Below are positions 1-8,598 of a stretch of 64,000 bases of DNA, piece by piece. The stretch's first letter is position 1. Each line of letters starts with the position of its first letter. Under the pieces are notes generated by a model, which worked only from the letters and a program-made list of their open reading frames with translations, had not been told where the DNA came from and did not search any database. The position numbers were made by a program, and so were the translations under genes. The stretch covers positions 124,001 to 188,000 of the forward strand of contig JACKEA010000003.1 of assembly GCA_020633235.1 (NCBI GenBank). Reading direction: 5' to 3'. Origin of the DNA: Polyangiaceae bacterium. Its GTDB lineage: Bacteria > Myxococcota_A > Polyangia > Polyangiales > Polyangiaceae.

Positions 1-1566
1 CGGCGTGATTTCGAGCTGCACGGTCTTGCCGGCGAGGTGCGCCGGAAGCGGAACCGTGATGACGCGGGTCTGCGTCTTGCCCGCGTAGGGCACCAGCGTG
101 AGCCGAATGCGCGCAGGCTGCCCGGCCTGCACCTCGGAGTCGAGGAGCTCCGCTCCGCGCAGACGAAGGATGTCCCGCGTGTAGCGCAGCTCGATCTCCA
201 TGTTCGCGCTCTCGACCAACGCCGGCTCCCAGGGGTTGTTCATGATCGCGCCCACGGCGCGGACCAAGCTGGAACGCACGAAGTCGTTCGGATCCGGAGT
301 GCCGCCGATGGCGACGCCGTAGTCCTCCAACGTGATGCTGCCGTGCCCCTTGATCTTGAGGGTGCTCTTGGCGGTCCAGCTCACGTCCTGCCGCTCCGCA
401 GCGGTCGCCTGCAGCGCGCTGCCGAGCGCGATGGACATGAACGAGGGCGTCATGAACTTCTCGTGCGCGACCTCGAAATCCCAGTCCGAGTAGGGCGCGC
501 CCTTCACGCCCTTGATGTGCAGGTGCACCGGAATCACCGGCGCCCGGGCGGAATGGCTCACCACGATGGCAGCCAGGCGATCGTTCACCAGAGCGCCCAC
601 CGGCCGGACCGGCATGCCGATCTTGAACGAGCGCATGTCGCTGGCCAAAAACCAGAGCACCTTGCCCACGGCCGTGGGCAGCGCCGTGACGCCGGACTGC
701 ATCATGGGGTGACCGAAGGCGACCAATTTGTCCCCTTCCACCCGCGTCACGGTGCCGAGCCCCATGGCGCTCATGTCGCCGCGGATCAGCTGTACGCCGA
801 TGGCGCCGCCGTCTTCGTAGCGGGTGGGGGCATTCGGCTCCACGCCACCTCCGCCGCCGGCCTGCAGCGGCTCGAGGCCGAGCGGCGAGAGCAGGTCCTT
901 GGCCATCGCGATGGAGCTCGCGCTCATGCCACCGATCAAGAGCGGCGTGGCCACGGGAGTGACGGGGCTCGACTTGCCGGGCAGGCGCACCGCCTTGGCC
1001 TTGGCGATCTGCTTGCCGTGCTTGCGAACGTCGTAGTCTTCCAGGCGCCCGGCGTAGCGGTTCTGGGAGCGTGCCGAGCTCTTGGCCTGCTTCTGCCCCT
1101 TGGGCAGCACGTGCAGCGGCCAGCCGTCTATCGTGGCGGGCAGCGGTCGCGCCAACTCGTCGAGCATGTTGCGGATCGGCGTGACGCCGGCCACCGGCTC
1201 CGCGCCGAAGGTCCAACCATACGCATAGGCGCCGATCATCTTGCCGTTCAGGTAGATGGGGCTACCGCTCATGCCGGCCACGACCTTGGCCACCTCCAGC
1301 CGCGGATGCTTCGTCTTGATCAGGATGAGCTCTTGGCGCGGCTGGAAGTTCTTCAGTACGTCGATCACTTCGACGTCGAACTTCTCCGGCTTGGTGCCTT
1401 CGAAGACGGTGAGACCGTAGCCCTTCATGCCCGGCTTGATGTCTTTCACGGACATCACGTTGGAGCGGTTGGCGATGCCTTCCGCGCGGGCAGCTCCGAT
1501 GAAGGGAAGTGGGGCGAGGATGCCCGTGAGGGCGGCGGCGACGACGAGACTGGTTGTGGGACGCAC
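1..1566 (-). CDS. SpoIVB-type peptidase S55 domain protein (3' end cut by window)
   Basis: The reading frame is open from a GTG at 1566 to the window edge (522 codons, no stop), so the C-terminus is missing. The start was chosen because it gives a secretion signal (MRPTTSLVVAAALTG, ending near ARAEG). The mature part begins with MKGYGLTVFEGTKPEKF, typical of the SpoIVB/S55 family, and carries GMSGSP at about residues 98-103, where Ser100 is the expected nucleophile. A later FGHPMM motif is also family-like. S55 proteins are secreted serine endopeptidases; SpoIVB cleaves a signalling partner during sporulation, but myxobacterial relatives are uncharacterised and the substrate here is unknown. 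The catalytic His and Asp were not located with certainty. Confidence 0.85.
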   Translation of the reverse strand, partial: MRPTTSLVVAAALTGILAPLPFIGAARAEGIANRSNVMSVKDIKPGMKGYGLTVFEGTKPEKFDVEVIDVLKNFQPRQELILIKTKHPRLEVAKVVAGMSGSPIYLNGKMIGAYAYGWTFGAEPVAGVTPIRNMLDELARPLPATIDGWPLHVLPKGQKQAKSSARSQNRYAGRLEDYDVRKHGKQIAKAKAVRLPGKSSPVTPVATPLLIGGMSASSIAMAKDLLSPLGLEPLQAGGGGGVEPNAPTRYEDGGAIGVQLIRGDMSAMGLGTVTRVEGDKLVAFGHPMMQSGVTALPTAVGKVLWFLASDMRSFKIGMPVRPVGALVNDRLAAIVVSHSARAPVIPVHLHIKGVKGAPYSDWDFEVAHEKFMTPSFMSIALGSALQATAAERQDVSWTAKSTLKIKGHGSITLEDYGVAIGGTPDPNDFVRSSLVRAVGAIMNNPWEPALVESANMEIELRYTRDILRLRGAELLDSEVQAGQPARIRLTLVPYAGKTQTRVITVPLPAHLAGKTVQLEITP

Positions 1567-1720
1567 GGGGGGCCGAGTCTAGCAGGGGGCCACGAGAGGT
1601 CCGCCAAAAGCGGCAGAGCTTTCCGGGGCGACCAAGGAGCGGACAATCTGGGGCCGGATTTCGTTCCGGAAAAGCCCCCGACGGCAGGCCACGGGGCTTC
1701 GCGGCCCCGGCACGGGCGCT

Positions 1721-1969
1721 ATGATGGCCCCCGTGGACTTCGTGCTCCTCGCCAGCCTGGTCGGCTCTTTCGCGCTGCTCGTGACGGTGCACGTGGCCCT
1801 GATTGCCGGCCTCACCGCCCGCCACCCCCGCTGGCGCGGCGCCGTCGCTTTCCTGGTGCCGCCCCTGGCCCCCTACTGGGGAATGGAAGAGGGCATGAAG
1901 CGCCGAGCCGCGCTGTGGCTGGTCGCGCTGTGCGTGTACGTCGTGGCGCGCATCGCCGTGTCCTTCTGA
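1721..1969 (+). CDS. small two-helix membrane protein, unknown function
   Basis: An 82-residue protein with two hydrophobic segments: residues about 5-30 (FVLLASLVGSFALLV and following) and a C-terminal segment near 62-80 (LWLVALCVYVVARIAV). A middle segment, VAFLVPPLAPYW, may be a third, short membrane dip. It lies in a gap between two genes on the other strand and ends 4 nt from the 3' end of the downstream lipoprotein gene. ATG codons at 1721 and 1724 are both possible starts. I do not recognise a family; the call rests on the hydrophobic pattern and the lack of a competing gene. Confidence 0.6.
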   Translation: MMAPVDFVLLASLVGSFALLVTVHVALIAGLTARHPRWRGAVAFLVPPLAPYWGMEEGMKRRAALWLVALCVYVVARIAVSF

Positions 1970-1973
1970 GCGG

Positions 1974-2672
1974 TCACTTGCGCTCGGGATGCAGCTCCGT
2001 CAGGGGCTTCACCTTGTCGAAGGCTTCCTGCACCCAGCGGTCCCGCACCTTCCGGGCCAGCTCCTCGTGGTCGCGCCAGGGAACCGCCATCGCATAGATG
2101 AAGCAGGCGTCCGGGTAAGCCGGGATCGCCGCCCAGGCGGCGGAGAACTTCTTTCGAGAGAATGCCGTGTCCACGTAGCCATCCACGGACTTCACGATGA
2201 TGGGCTTGCCACGCCAGGCGGTCTCGTGTCCACGGATGGGAGTGAGCTTGACCTCGTACCCGCGCATTTGCGGCCGCGCCCAGGATTCGAAGTGGCGCAT
2301 GCAAGTGTCTGCGTCCGTAGGCGAGCCCTTGGGAACGTCCAACACGAAACCGATGGCCACCACATGGTGATCGTCGCCGTAACGGAAGCCCACGAAGTGG
2401 CTCACGCCCCAGTAGCGCACGCGCTTCCAGTGCTCCCAGTCCGGCAGCGGCAACAGGATCTGATCGTCCTTGTCGTTGCGCTCGCCCCAGGGCTGGGACA
2501 GCTGCCGGGTGAGGGCGGCCCAGTGCGCGTCGTGGGCGTCGCCCCCGGGTTCCGCGACCGACACCGATTTGGGCGTGGGGGGCACCCCCGGCGGCTGGGT
2601 CTGGGTGGACGAGCCGCAGCCGACGAGACCGAAGCCCAAGAGACACAGCAGCAAAGTCCGCCCCAGGGGCAT
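1974..2672 (-). CDS. lipoprotein, unknown function
   Basis: Predicted 232-residue lipoprotein. The start at 2672 places a signal peptide (MPLGRTLLLCLLGFGLVGC) directly at the N-terminus with a lipobox ending in Cys19, followed by the usual Ser/Thr/Pro-rich tether. The frame is open much further upstream, but that part is Arg/Pro-rich and looks non-coding. The globular part is rich in aromatic residues (DWEHWKRVRYWGVSHF) and has no motif I recognise. It is tail to tail with the small membrane protein upstream on the map and starts about 175 nt from the divergent J-domain gene. Confidence 0.7.
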   Translation of the reverse strand: MPLGRTLLLCLLGFGLVGCGSSTQTQPPGVPPTPKSVSVAEPGGDAHDAHWAALTRQLSQPWGERNDKDDQILLPLPDWEHWKRVRYWGVSHFVGFRYGDDHHVVAIGFVLDVPKGSPTDADTCMRHFESWARPQMRGYEVKLTPIRGHETAWRGKPIIVKSVDGYVDTAFSRKKFSAAWAAIPAYPDACFIYAMAVPWRDHEELARKVRDRWVQEAFDKVKPLTELHPERK

Positions 2673-2846
2673 GCGGATTGGACGAGACACGCCTGGAAAT
2701 GATGCGGGATGCCGCCCCCCCGAGCAACGATTCCCGCGACTTCTCCCAGTATTTGGCCGGGCGTGGGGCCGATTTTCACCAGCCGGGAACTTCCGTGGAA
2801 CGCGACTGTCTGCACCCTGACGGCTGGCGGAACCTGGAGGATGACG

Positions 2847-3407
2847 ATGCGATTCGGACCGGAAGTGCTCGATGTCGATCTGTACGCAGTGCTGAAGGTC
2901 CGAGATACCGCTACTTCCGAAGAAATCCGCCGCGCATACCGGCGCCTCGTCGCCCAAAGCCATCCGGATCTCAACCGCCACCAAGAAGCCGAAGCACAGA
3001 CCGCGCGTCTCAACGTCGCCGCCGGCGTGCTGCTCGATGCCCACCGCCGCGCCGCCTACGATCGCCATCGTCGTCACGTGCGCCGGGACCAGAGCGAAAG
3101 AGCCAACCCGCGCCGCGTTGCGCGCCCTCGGGGTCCCGCGGATTGGGTGCAGCCGCCCAAGCAGCACCGCTCACGCCTGAGCGGCGAGCTCCGTGCGCTG
3201 CTCGAGTCGATCCACCCTTGGCCCGCGCGCCCCCTGAGCGAGCTCGACGGCGCGCTCCGCCGCTGGCCGCCGCGCCGTCACGGCGTGGTGCTGGCCATCG
3301 CCGCCGTCATCGCGCTGGGCCTCATCGCCCAGAGCCGACCGCGGTCGCTCACGGTGCTGTGCGGAGCAGACTGCCCGCCGCAACCCATCAGCGCGGCGCA
3401 TTTGTAG
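2847..3407 (+). CDS. J-domain (DnaJ-like) membrane protein
   Basis: A 186-residue protein with an N-terminal J-domain at about residues 10-70, including LYAVLKVRDTATSEEIRRAY and the diagnostic HPD tripeptide in QSHPDLNRH. J-domains stimulate the ATPase of Hsp70 (DnaK). A single hydrophobic segment near the C-terminus (GVVLAIAAVIALGLIAQ) suggests membrane anchoring, and there are no Gly/Phe or zinc-finger regions, so this is a class C J-protein rather than DnaJ. The ATG at 2847 is preferred over 2841 because GGAGG at 2836-2840 is then spaced 6 nt from the start. The natural partner could be the dnaK product at 35-37 kb, but that is inference. Confidence 0.8.
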   Translation: MRFGPEVLDVDLYAVLKVRDTATSEEIRRAYRRLVAQSHPDLNRHQEAEAQTARLNVAAGVLLDAHRRAAYDRHRRHVRRDQSERANPRRVARPRGPADWVQPPKQHRSRLSGELRALLESIHPWPARPLSELDGALRRWPPRRHGVVLAIAAVIALGLIAQSRPRSLTVLCGADCPPQPISAAHL

Positions 3408-3509
3408 ATTCCTCGGGGACTTGTTCTACTCCGCAACGTGCCCACCTGCTGGCGCTGCGCGCGACACTGATCCTGCCAAAGACCGCCCTGCCGCGTTCGC
3501 CCCCTTGGA

Positions 3510-4110
3510 TTAGTCCGGGTTGGCGTCGAGGGCGGCGCCGGTGTCTGGGGGGCCGGCACCGGCGTCTGCGGGGCCGCCCCCGCAGTACGTGGTCTCGAGG
3601 CCGAGCTCCGCGCCGGCAACACAGCCCGCTCCAGGAGCGGGATCGACGACCCCGCAGATCCCGTCGGTCCGGCAGCATCCCGGATGCGAATCCCATTCAG
3701 GGCAGGTGGCGTCGAGCGGCGCGCTCGGCTCGGCGCTGACGCAGTCCGGCTCTCCAGCGTACTTGCCGGAGACTCCGCAACGTCCATCAACAGTGCAGCA
3801 ATACGCCTTGGGTGCCGTTGCCGCGGGCGGAAGCGGACATACCCCACGGGTGCGTGAGGCAACCGTGCTCGCAATGCGTCACGACGCCATCGCAGTACGT
3901 ATCATTGTTGAGCTGCTCGATCAGGTCGTCGCCAGTGCAGTACTGGTAGATGCTGCACAAAGTGCAGTCGTCGCCCCGGGAGTCACTGCCTCCCGTCCCA
4001 AGCTCGGGTGGGGCGGCGCTGGACGAGACGTCGTCCTGCGAAGATGACCCGCAGCCCACCCATTGGAGGCCGAGGGTCATCACTGCCAGCACGGACCATC
4101 GCTGTCGCAC
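3510..4110 (-). pseudogene. Cys-rich lipoprotein gene split by a frameshift
   Basis: The first part reads from ATG 4110 as a lipoprotein (LGLQWVGCGSSSQ lipobox, then CTLCSIYQYCTGDD and CEHGCLTHPWG) and would stop at 3787. The +1 frame continues as a convincing C-terminal half: CPLPPAATAPKAYCC, CCRTDGICGVV and AGCVAGAELGLETTYCGGG, ending with TAA at 3510-3512. The CC-x-DG-CGV pattern with an Asp/Ala/Gly-rich tail is common in myxobacterial lipoproteins. The frames join near the CCCC run at 3842-3845 (GGGG on the coding strand); one base less there restores a single reading frame of roughly 199 residues. This is either a real frameshift or a one-base sequence error in the homopolymer. Confidence 0.75.
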
Positions 4111-4167
4111 GGGCCCAAAACCGTGCAGCTTCCATGCCCGCGGATTCGTGCCGGACTGTGCCAGGCC

Positions 4168-4644
4168 CTACTCGACGGATTGGCCCTCGACCCGTGCTCC
4201 TCGAGATCCGGCGCGGCCGGACAGCGCCGACACGCCGCTCAGGATCGTCTCGAGCACCAGCAGCGCGCCCAGCGCCAAGAGCCAGAACAGGTGTACGAAG
4301 GTCACGCCGCCGCCGTGCATGCTGCCCATGGCGTTCAACACGAACCAGCCCGCGAACGGCAGGAGGGCGACCATGGGCAGGACGAAGAACCAACGCGGAC
4401 GCTGTCGCAAGAACGGGCAGGTCACCGCCATCAACACGGCCAGCTCGACCAAGCTCACTGCGAGCCACCACAGACTACCGTCGCCATTGTGGCCGTAGGC
4501 GCGGGTCCCGGTGAGCGTCGGATCGTAGGGGTCAGACCGCCAATCGACGAGCATCCAGGCCGCGAACCCGAGCCACACGACGATCGGCAGGGCGCTCCGC
4601 CCCAGCGCGACGGACAGCGGCATTTTCGCGGAGCTCGACGCCAT
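4168..4644 (-). CDS. four-helix integral membrane protein, unknown function
   Basis: A 158-residue protein with four hydrophobic segments: IVVWLGFAAWMLVDW (about 20-35), LWWLAVSLVELAVLM (58-75), WFFVLPMVALLPFAGWF (85-105) and FVHLFWLLALGALLVL (115-133), followed by a short Arg/Ser tail. The start at 4644 has AGGAAC just upstream; a second Met at residue 8 (position 4623) is an alternative. It lies downstream of the DUF362 gene on the same strand, separated by about 157 nt that hold a strong hairpin, so it is probably transcribed independently. No family recognised. Confidence 0.65.
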   Translation of the reverse strand: MASSSAKMPLSVALGRSALPIVVWLGFAAWMLVDWRSDPYDPTLTGTRAYGHNGDGSLWWLAVSLVELAVLMAVTCPFLRQRPRWFFVLPMVALLPFAGWFVLNAMGSMHGGGVTFVHLFWLLALGALLVLETILSGVSALSGRAGSRGARVEGQSVE

Positions 4645-4719
4645 GTTCCTGACAACGGCGTCCGCAGCCGGAGCTTACAGCCGGCTCTCTGCCGCAGACG
4701 CAGCAGCGCCCTCCTTGTT

Positions 4720-4771
4720 TGTCGGGACGGCGCGGAACCGAGCGCGAGGGTGGTTCCGCGGCGGACCGACA
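4720..4771 (-). terminator. hairpin, candidate terminator of the DUF362 gene; contains a dispersed motif
   Basis: Arms 4720-4739 and 4752-4771 are complementary at 17 of 20 positions around a 12-nt loop. Read on the minus strand the hairpin starts about 30 nt after the DUF362 stop codon and is followed by AAACAAGG rather than a T-run, so intrinsic termination is uncertain. The right arm (GGTTCCGCGGCGGACCGACA) is a member of the dispersed motif family described in the findings. Confidence 0.4.
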
Positions 4772-4801
4772 AGAATTCGTAGAGGCCCTCCCTGGGCGAT
4801 A

Positions 4802-5899
4802 TCAGATCTCGTAGGTCTTGAGGCGGATCTGGTTCAAGTCCGCCACGCCGAGACCGAGCTCGCCGGCAGTCTGGATGTAGCGCGGCTCGCGCTTGGACTC
4901 CTTCAAGCTCTTGATGTTGCGCTTCTTGCGCTCGGCGTCGATCACCTGCCAGCCGACCACGTCGTGGGCCACGGGATCCGTGGACACGTACACGGCGCCG
5001 TGCGGGATGCGGGTGTTGGGATCCTTGTCCAGCGGCCCGCGGTCGTAGGTGATCTTGAAGGCGTCCGTGATGTGCAGGCGCACGCGGCTGGTCACGATGG
5101 GGTGGTTGTACAGCATCGCGATCTGCGGGCTGGCCTGGTGCGCGTGGTGATCGTGCGGGTTGTTCACGTTGCCGTGGGTGATGTTCTTGAGGCACCCGGT
5201 GTAGCCGCAGATCGAGTGGTCCTTCATCATGGACATGTCGATCACCGCCGTCGCGTCCAGGAGCATCTTGCTGTAGCGCGTGGGAATGCCCTGGTAGATG
5301 CGCACGTCCTGCATCGGGTGGTTCTTGTTGTTGTGCGTCGCGGTCTGCACGCCGTCGGGCAGCTTCCACTGGCGCACGTTGATGCGACAGCCCATGAGGT
5401 ACGTGGGGTACTGCTCGTACACCATGATGTTCTCGGGCTTCACGCCGAGCTTGATGAGCCCTTCCACCACGGGCAGCACGGTCTCGTAGTTGGTGGCCTG
5501 GGTGTAGCCCTTCTGTCCGGCGATGCCGTTGGGCTTGACGGCCACGATGTCGTCCTTGTGGATGAACTTGCCGAGCGCCTCCACGATGTTGGGCGCGCCG
5601 GTGAACTCCATCAGCGCCTTCTCCACCAGGCGCTTGGCGACGTCCGCCTTGGGCCACAGCAGGTTGGGCTGCATGATCGACTTGAAGTCGCCCTTGGCGG
5701 CCACCTTCACGACCTTGCCGGGCGCTGCCATGGGCACGAAGCCCTTGGGACGCTTGGCGGTCAGATCTTCGGCCTTGGGGAGCCCTTCGGCGAAGGCGGG
5801 GAGCGCGCGACCGAGCGTGGCCGCAGCTCCGGCGACGGCGGCGCTGCCGAGCAGGGCGCGGCGCGAGAGCTCCGAGGGCGAGGACGAGCGATCGGACAT
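4802..5899 (-). CDS. DUF362 domain protein with Tat-type signal
   Basis: A 365-residue protein. The start at 5899 has an excellent ribosome binding site (GGAGGAAC, 1-8 nt upstream). The N-terminus contains SRRALLGSAAVAGAA, a twin-arginine-like signal, so the protein is probably exported folded. The body matches the DUF362 family: VKPNGIAGQKGYTQATNYE, a VIDMSMMKDHSICGYTGCLKN stretch (shown here only as its key residues Cys-x4-Cys) and a C-terminal DPVAHDVVGWQVI. DUF362 proteins are often linked to iron-sulfur clusters, but the ferredoxin module seen in many relatives is absent here. The role is unknown. A hairpin follows the gene. Confidence 0.85.
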   Translation of the reverse strand: MSDRSSSPSELSRRALLGSAAVAGAAATLGRALPAFAEGLPKAEDLTAKRPKGFVPMAAPGKVVKVAAKGDFKSIMQPNLLWPKADVAKRLVEKALMEFTGAPNIVEALGKFIHKDDIVAVKPNGIAGQKGYTQATNYETVLPVVEGLIKLGVKPENIMVYEQYPTYLMGCRINVRQWKLPDGVQTATHNNKNHPMQDVRIYQGIPTRYSKMLLDATAVIDMSMMKDHSICGYTGCLKNITHGNVNNPHDHHAHQASPQIAMLYNHPIVTSRVRLHITDAFKITYDRGPLDKDPNTRIPHGAVYVSTDPVAHDVVGWQVIDAERKKRNIKSLKESKREPRYIQTAGELGLGVADLNQIRLKTYEI

Positions 5900-6023
5900 G
5901 GTTCCTCCAGTCGTGTTGACCGAAATCAGGGGGTAACATGCAGCCTGCGACCCCGCAAACAACCCGCAAACGCGGCGCCGCACCGGGACTGGGGACAATC
6001 TTCCGGGATATCGAGGGGTTGGC

Positions 6024-7496
6024 TCACGGCTCCGGGGTCGCTGCGCGGAACACCCAGAAGCCCGCCAGCGCCAGGGCCAGGAGCTCGAGCCCGGTGCCCC
6101 ACAAGAAGCGCCCGCGATCGAAGGGGAAGCGGATCGCGATCTGAACGATGCCGTCCTGCAGGTTGCCGTGGGGGTAACGCTGCCGGTGCTCGTTCCGGCG
6201 CTCCGCCGCGAGCACGCAGGCTTCCCCCGTCTCGAGCTTCGGTCCTTCCACGTTGTCGTGGATCGGCAGCTGATCGAGATCGATGTACTCGCCATCGACG
6301 CCCGTAGCGGTCTCGCACACCGGCCACGCGTCGATGCTCTGGCTGCGCGCGGTCGCTACTTCCGCGAGGGAGACCAGCGTGTACGCCCCCGCGATCCCTG
6401 CCAGCAAGAGAAACACCAAGCGTGCCGCGTAGGGCCGACTGCTCAGCGTTCGGTGCAACAACAGTGAACCCACGACTGCCACGGCGAGCAGCACCCAGGG
6501 CCAGGCGTGGCGCCCGGCCACCACGTGGTGCCAGCTGGCGTCCCACAGCGGCAGCACCGTGAGGGACAGGGCCACCAAGATCACCGCCGCCAGCCGACGT
6601 CCGGGGCTGGTGGGTTCGGGAGGATGTCGGTCCGCCGCGGAATCATCGCGAACGGACGGCGCGGGCGGCTCCGGTTCCGGCTCTTCTTCCGCCGGCTCCG
6701 GTTCTTCCGGTTCCTCCGCGGGCGGCGCTACCGGCTCTGCTTCCGGCTCTGCTTCCGCCGGCGCTTTTGGCTCCTTCTCCTCGAAGGGCGCAAGCGCGGC
6801 GCGCACCTGGCTCAAGGTCTGCACCAACAGCAGCGCCAAGGCGAGCTGGATGGACGTGAGCAGGGCCCGGTACAGCCACGGGTGCTCGAGCTGCAGCGCC
6901 GGCGGCGCGTGGGAGAGCACGCGCCACAGCGGGATCAGCGAATCAATGGCGGCGAGCGCCATCAGCGCGCCTCCCCGCAAGGACGACAGCGGCGCCTTGG
7001 CAAAGCGTGCGAGACGAATCAGGGCCAGCGCCAGGCCCACGAGGGCCACGATGCGCGCCAGCGCCAACAGCACCCAGTAGCTCTGCACCGTGGCCTCGGA
7101 AGCGGTGCGCGCTTCGTCCGTCGCCAAGTTGCTGAGCAAGAGCACGAGCGTGAGCACGGCGCTGGCACCAAAGCCCAGGGTCGCCGCCAGCGACGGCCCC
7201 AGAGCTCGGGTCTGGGGCGGGACCCGCGTGACGCGCAGCGCGCCCACGGTGAGCGGCAACGAGAGCACCACGTAGATCGCCAGGTACGCCAGGTTGGCGA
7301 ACAAGAGCGCCAGCAGCATGCCGGCCTTCTCTTCGGTGGCCACGGAAGACACCTGCAGGAGGTGCGTCGAGTACAGCTGCGCCGCCACGCTCACCAGGGT
7401 GAGCACCACCCAGGTGCGGGCCAGGAGCCGAAGGCCACGCCGCGCGATGCGAACGCTCGCCTCGCGCACCAGCGCCGCCTGTCGTTCACCCGGCAT
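6024..7496 (-). CDS. multi-pass membrane protein with acidic Pro/Glu linker
   Basis: A 490-residue membrane protein. An N-terminal block of about five hydrophobic segments (for example WVVLTLVSVAAQLY, LLALLFANLAYLAIYVV) is followed at about residues 240-290 by a cytoplasmic-type linker made almost only of Glu, Pro and Ala, then a second membrane block (LAAVILVALSLTVLPLW, WPWVLLAVAVVGSLLL, LVFLLLAGIAGAYTLV) and a last helix (LELLALALAGFWVFRA) after a polar domain of about 90 residues. No enzymatic motif is visible. It starts near 7496, divergent from the small conserved gene at 7678, with about 180 nt between them. The function is unknown. Confidence 0.75.
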   Translation of the reverse strand: MPGERQAALVREASVRIARRGLRLLARTWVVLTLVSVAAQLYSTHLLQVSSVATEEKAGMLLALLFANLAYLAIYVVLSLPLTVGALRVTRVPPQTRALGPSLAATLGFGASAVLTLVLLLSNLATDEARTASEATVQSYWVLLALARIVALVGLALALIRLARFAKAPLSSLRGGALMALAAIDSLIPLWRVLSHAPPALQLEHPWLYRALLTSIQLALALLLVQTLSQVRAALAPFEEKEPKAPAEAEPEAEPVAPPAEEPEEPEPAEEEPEPEPPAPSVRDDSAADRHPPEPTSPGRRLAAVILVALSLTVLPLWDASWHHVVAGRHAWPWVLLAVAVVGSLLLHRTLSSRPYAARLVFLLLAGIAGAYTLVSLAEVATARSQSIDAWPVCETATGVDGEYIDLDQLPIHDNVEGPKLETGEACVLAAERRNEHRQRYPHGNLQDGIVQIAIRFPFDRGRFLWGTGLELLALALAGFWVFRAATPEP

Positions 7497-7677
7497 GGGC
7501 GCCCATCATGGCCGAAGCCGACCCCAGCTGGCGATCGCCGCCGGCGAACCGCCGTTTCGCCAGGTGGCTGAGGGCATTTTTGCCGTGTTTCTTGGGCCTC
7601 CACCGGCGGCACGGCGCTCGCAATGGCCCTCTGCCAGAGCCCCACAAGAACCCTCGGGGCCTGGAAGGAACATCGTC

Positions 7678-7914
7678 ATGAGCACTTTCAAGATCGTCTA
7701 CAACATCACCGAACGCGACGGCCGCAGCTACTGGAACCGCATCGGCGTGGCCTTCGTCAATCGCGACGGCTCCCTCAACGTGAAGCTCGAGTCCGTGCCC
7801 GTGAACGGCGAGTGCCAGATCAGGGACTTCGTGCCGCGGGAGGACAACGCCGGTCCCGGTCTCAAGCGCAGCAACGGTCACGCCGAAGCCGCTCCCATCG
7901 TCGAGCTTTCCTGA
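7678..7914 (+). CDS. small conserved hypothetical protein
   Basis: A 78-residue soluble protein (MSTFKIVYNITERDG..., RIGVAFVNRDGSLNVKL). The ATG at 7678 is preceded by GGAAGGAA at a good distance. The sequence IGVAFVNRDGSLNVKLE is the kind of motif shared by short conserved proteins in Myxococcota and other bacteria, described only as hypothetical as far as I recall. It has no signal peptide or membrane segment and ends in a short Gly/Ala-rich tail. It precedes the ComEA-like gene by 8 nt, so the two probably form an operon. Confidence 0.75.
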   Translation: MSTFKIVYNITERDGRSYWNRIGVAFVNRDGSLNVKLESVPVNGECQIRDFVPREDNAGPGLKRSNGHAEAAPIVELS

Positions 7915-7922
7915 GGGGCGCC

Positions 7923-8531
7923 ATGGAGACCGCAACATCGTGCTTCGGTCCCAGCGCCGAGCCGACGTCCGGATCTCAGTCGCCCTCGGCAGCTGGGGGT
8001 CGCTCTGCGGCCCCCAGCCCGATGGCCCAAGCGCTGGCGGACCTGCGCGCCAGCGCTTGGGTGCCCATCGCGCTCAAGCTCGCGGCCGGCGCTCTGGGAC
8101 TCGTGATCCTGAGTGGCATCGGTTTCGTGGCCGCGCTGCGCGGCCTGGACGCAGAGTTGCCGGCGACGCAAATGGCGCTCACTGCCGATCTGGGCAAAGC
8201 GTGGTTGGCACCGCCGAGCGTGCCGGCCGTGCCGGCGCCGGTGGATGCGGGCGCCCCGGCGCCCGCATCCACCGGCGGGATCACCGCCGATGGCCGCGTG
8301 ATCCTGAACCGCGCCGACGCGCACGAGCTCCGCAAATTGCCGGGAGTGGGCGCCCGGCGCGCCGAAGCGATCGTCAAGCTCCGCGAACGTCTCGGACGAT
8401 TCCGCCGCATCCAGGACTTGCTCCGCGTGCGCGGCATCGGGCCGCGAAGCCTCCGAAGAATGCGTCCGCACCTGGTGCTGGACCCGCCCGAGCCCGCCGA
8501 CGGCGGCGCGTCGGCTCCGGCCGGCAGATGA
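7923..8531 (+). CDS. ComEA-like helix-hairpin-helix protein, membrane anchored
   Basis: A 202-residue protein with an N-terminal region, one membrane helix at about residues 50-72 (LKLAAGALGLVILSGIGF), an Ala/Pro-rich linker and a C-terminal helix-hairpin-helix domain (LNRADAHELRKLPGVGARRA, then VRGIGPRSLRRMRPHL). This architecture matches ComEA, the DNA receptor of natural transformation, whose HhH domain binds DNA in the periplasm. No comEC is in the window, so a role in DNA uptake is only inferred. The linker is encoded by a perfect inverted repeat with 20-bp arms (8236-8277). ATG 7923 lies 9 nt after the upstream stop. Confidence 0.8.
   Translation: METATSCFGPSAEPTSGSQSPSAAGGRSAAPSPMAQALADLRASAWVPIALKLAAGALGLVILSGIGFVAALRGLDAELPATQMALTADLGKAWLAPPSVPAVPAPVDAGAPAPASTGGITADGRVILNRADAHELRKLPGVGARRAEAIVKLRERLGRFRRIQDLLRVRGIGPRSLRRMRPHLVLDPPEPADGGASAPAGR
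8236..8277. repeat. perfect inverted repeat, 20-bp arms, 2-nt spacer
   Basis: Arms 8236-8255 and 8258-8277 are perfectly complementary, with CC at the centre. The repeat lies inside the linker-coding part of the ComEA-like gene and encodes Pro/Ala/Val/Asp/Ser/Thr/Gly residues. Such a long perfect palindrome within a gene is unusual even in GC-rich DNA. Confidence 0.9.
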
Positions 8532-8598
8532 CGTAGCTCCGAGATCTGCGGGCGTTGCTACTGCTGAAATGACCGAGCAGTGGTAAGCAGAGCGCGAA

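Noticed and set aside
37..2097. Long open frame on the plus strand (686 codons) across the S55 peptidase region
   Set aside because: His/Arg/Gly/Pro-rich antisense shadow; the minus strand carries a signal peptide and S55 motifs in the same span.
4643..6307. Plus-strand open frame (554 codons) opposite the DUF362 gene
   Set aside because: Sequence is composed of His/Val/Leu/Arg without family motifs; DUF362 motifs and a ribosome binding site lie on the other strand.
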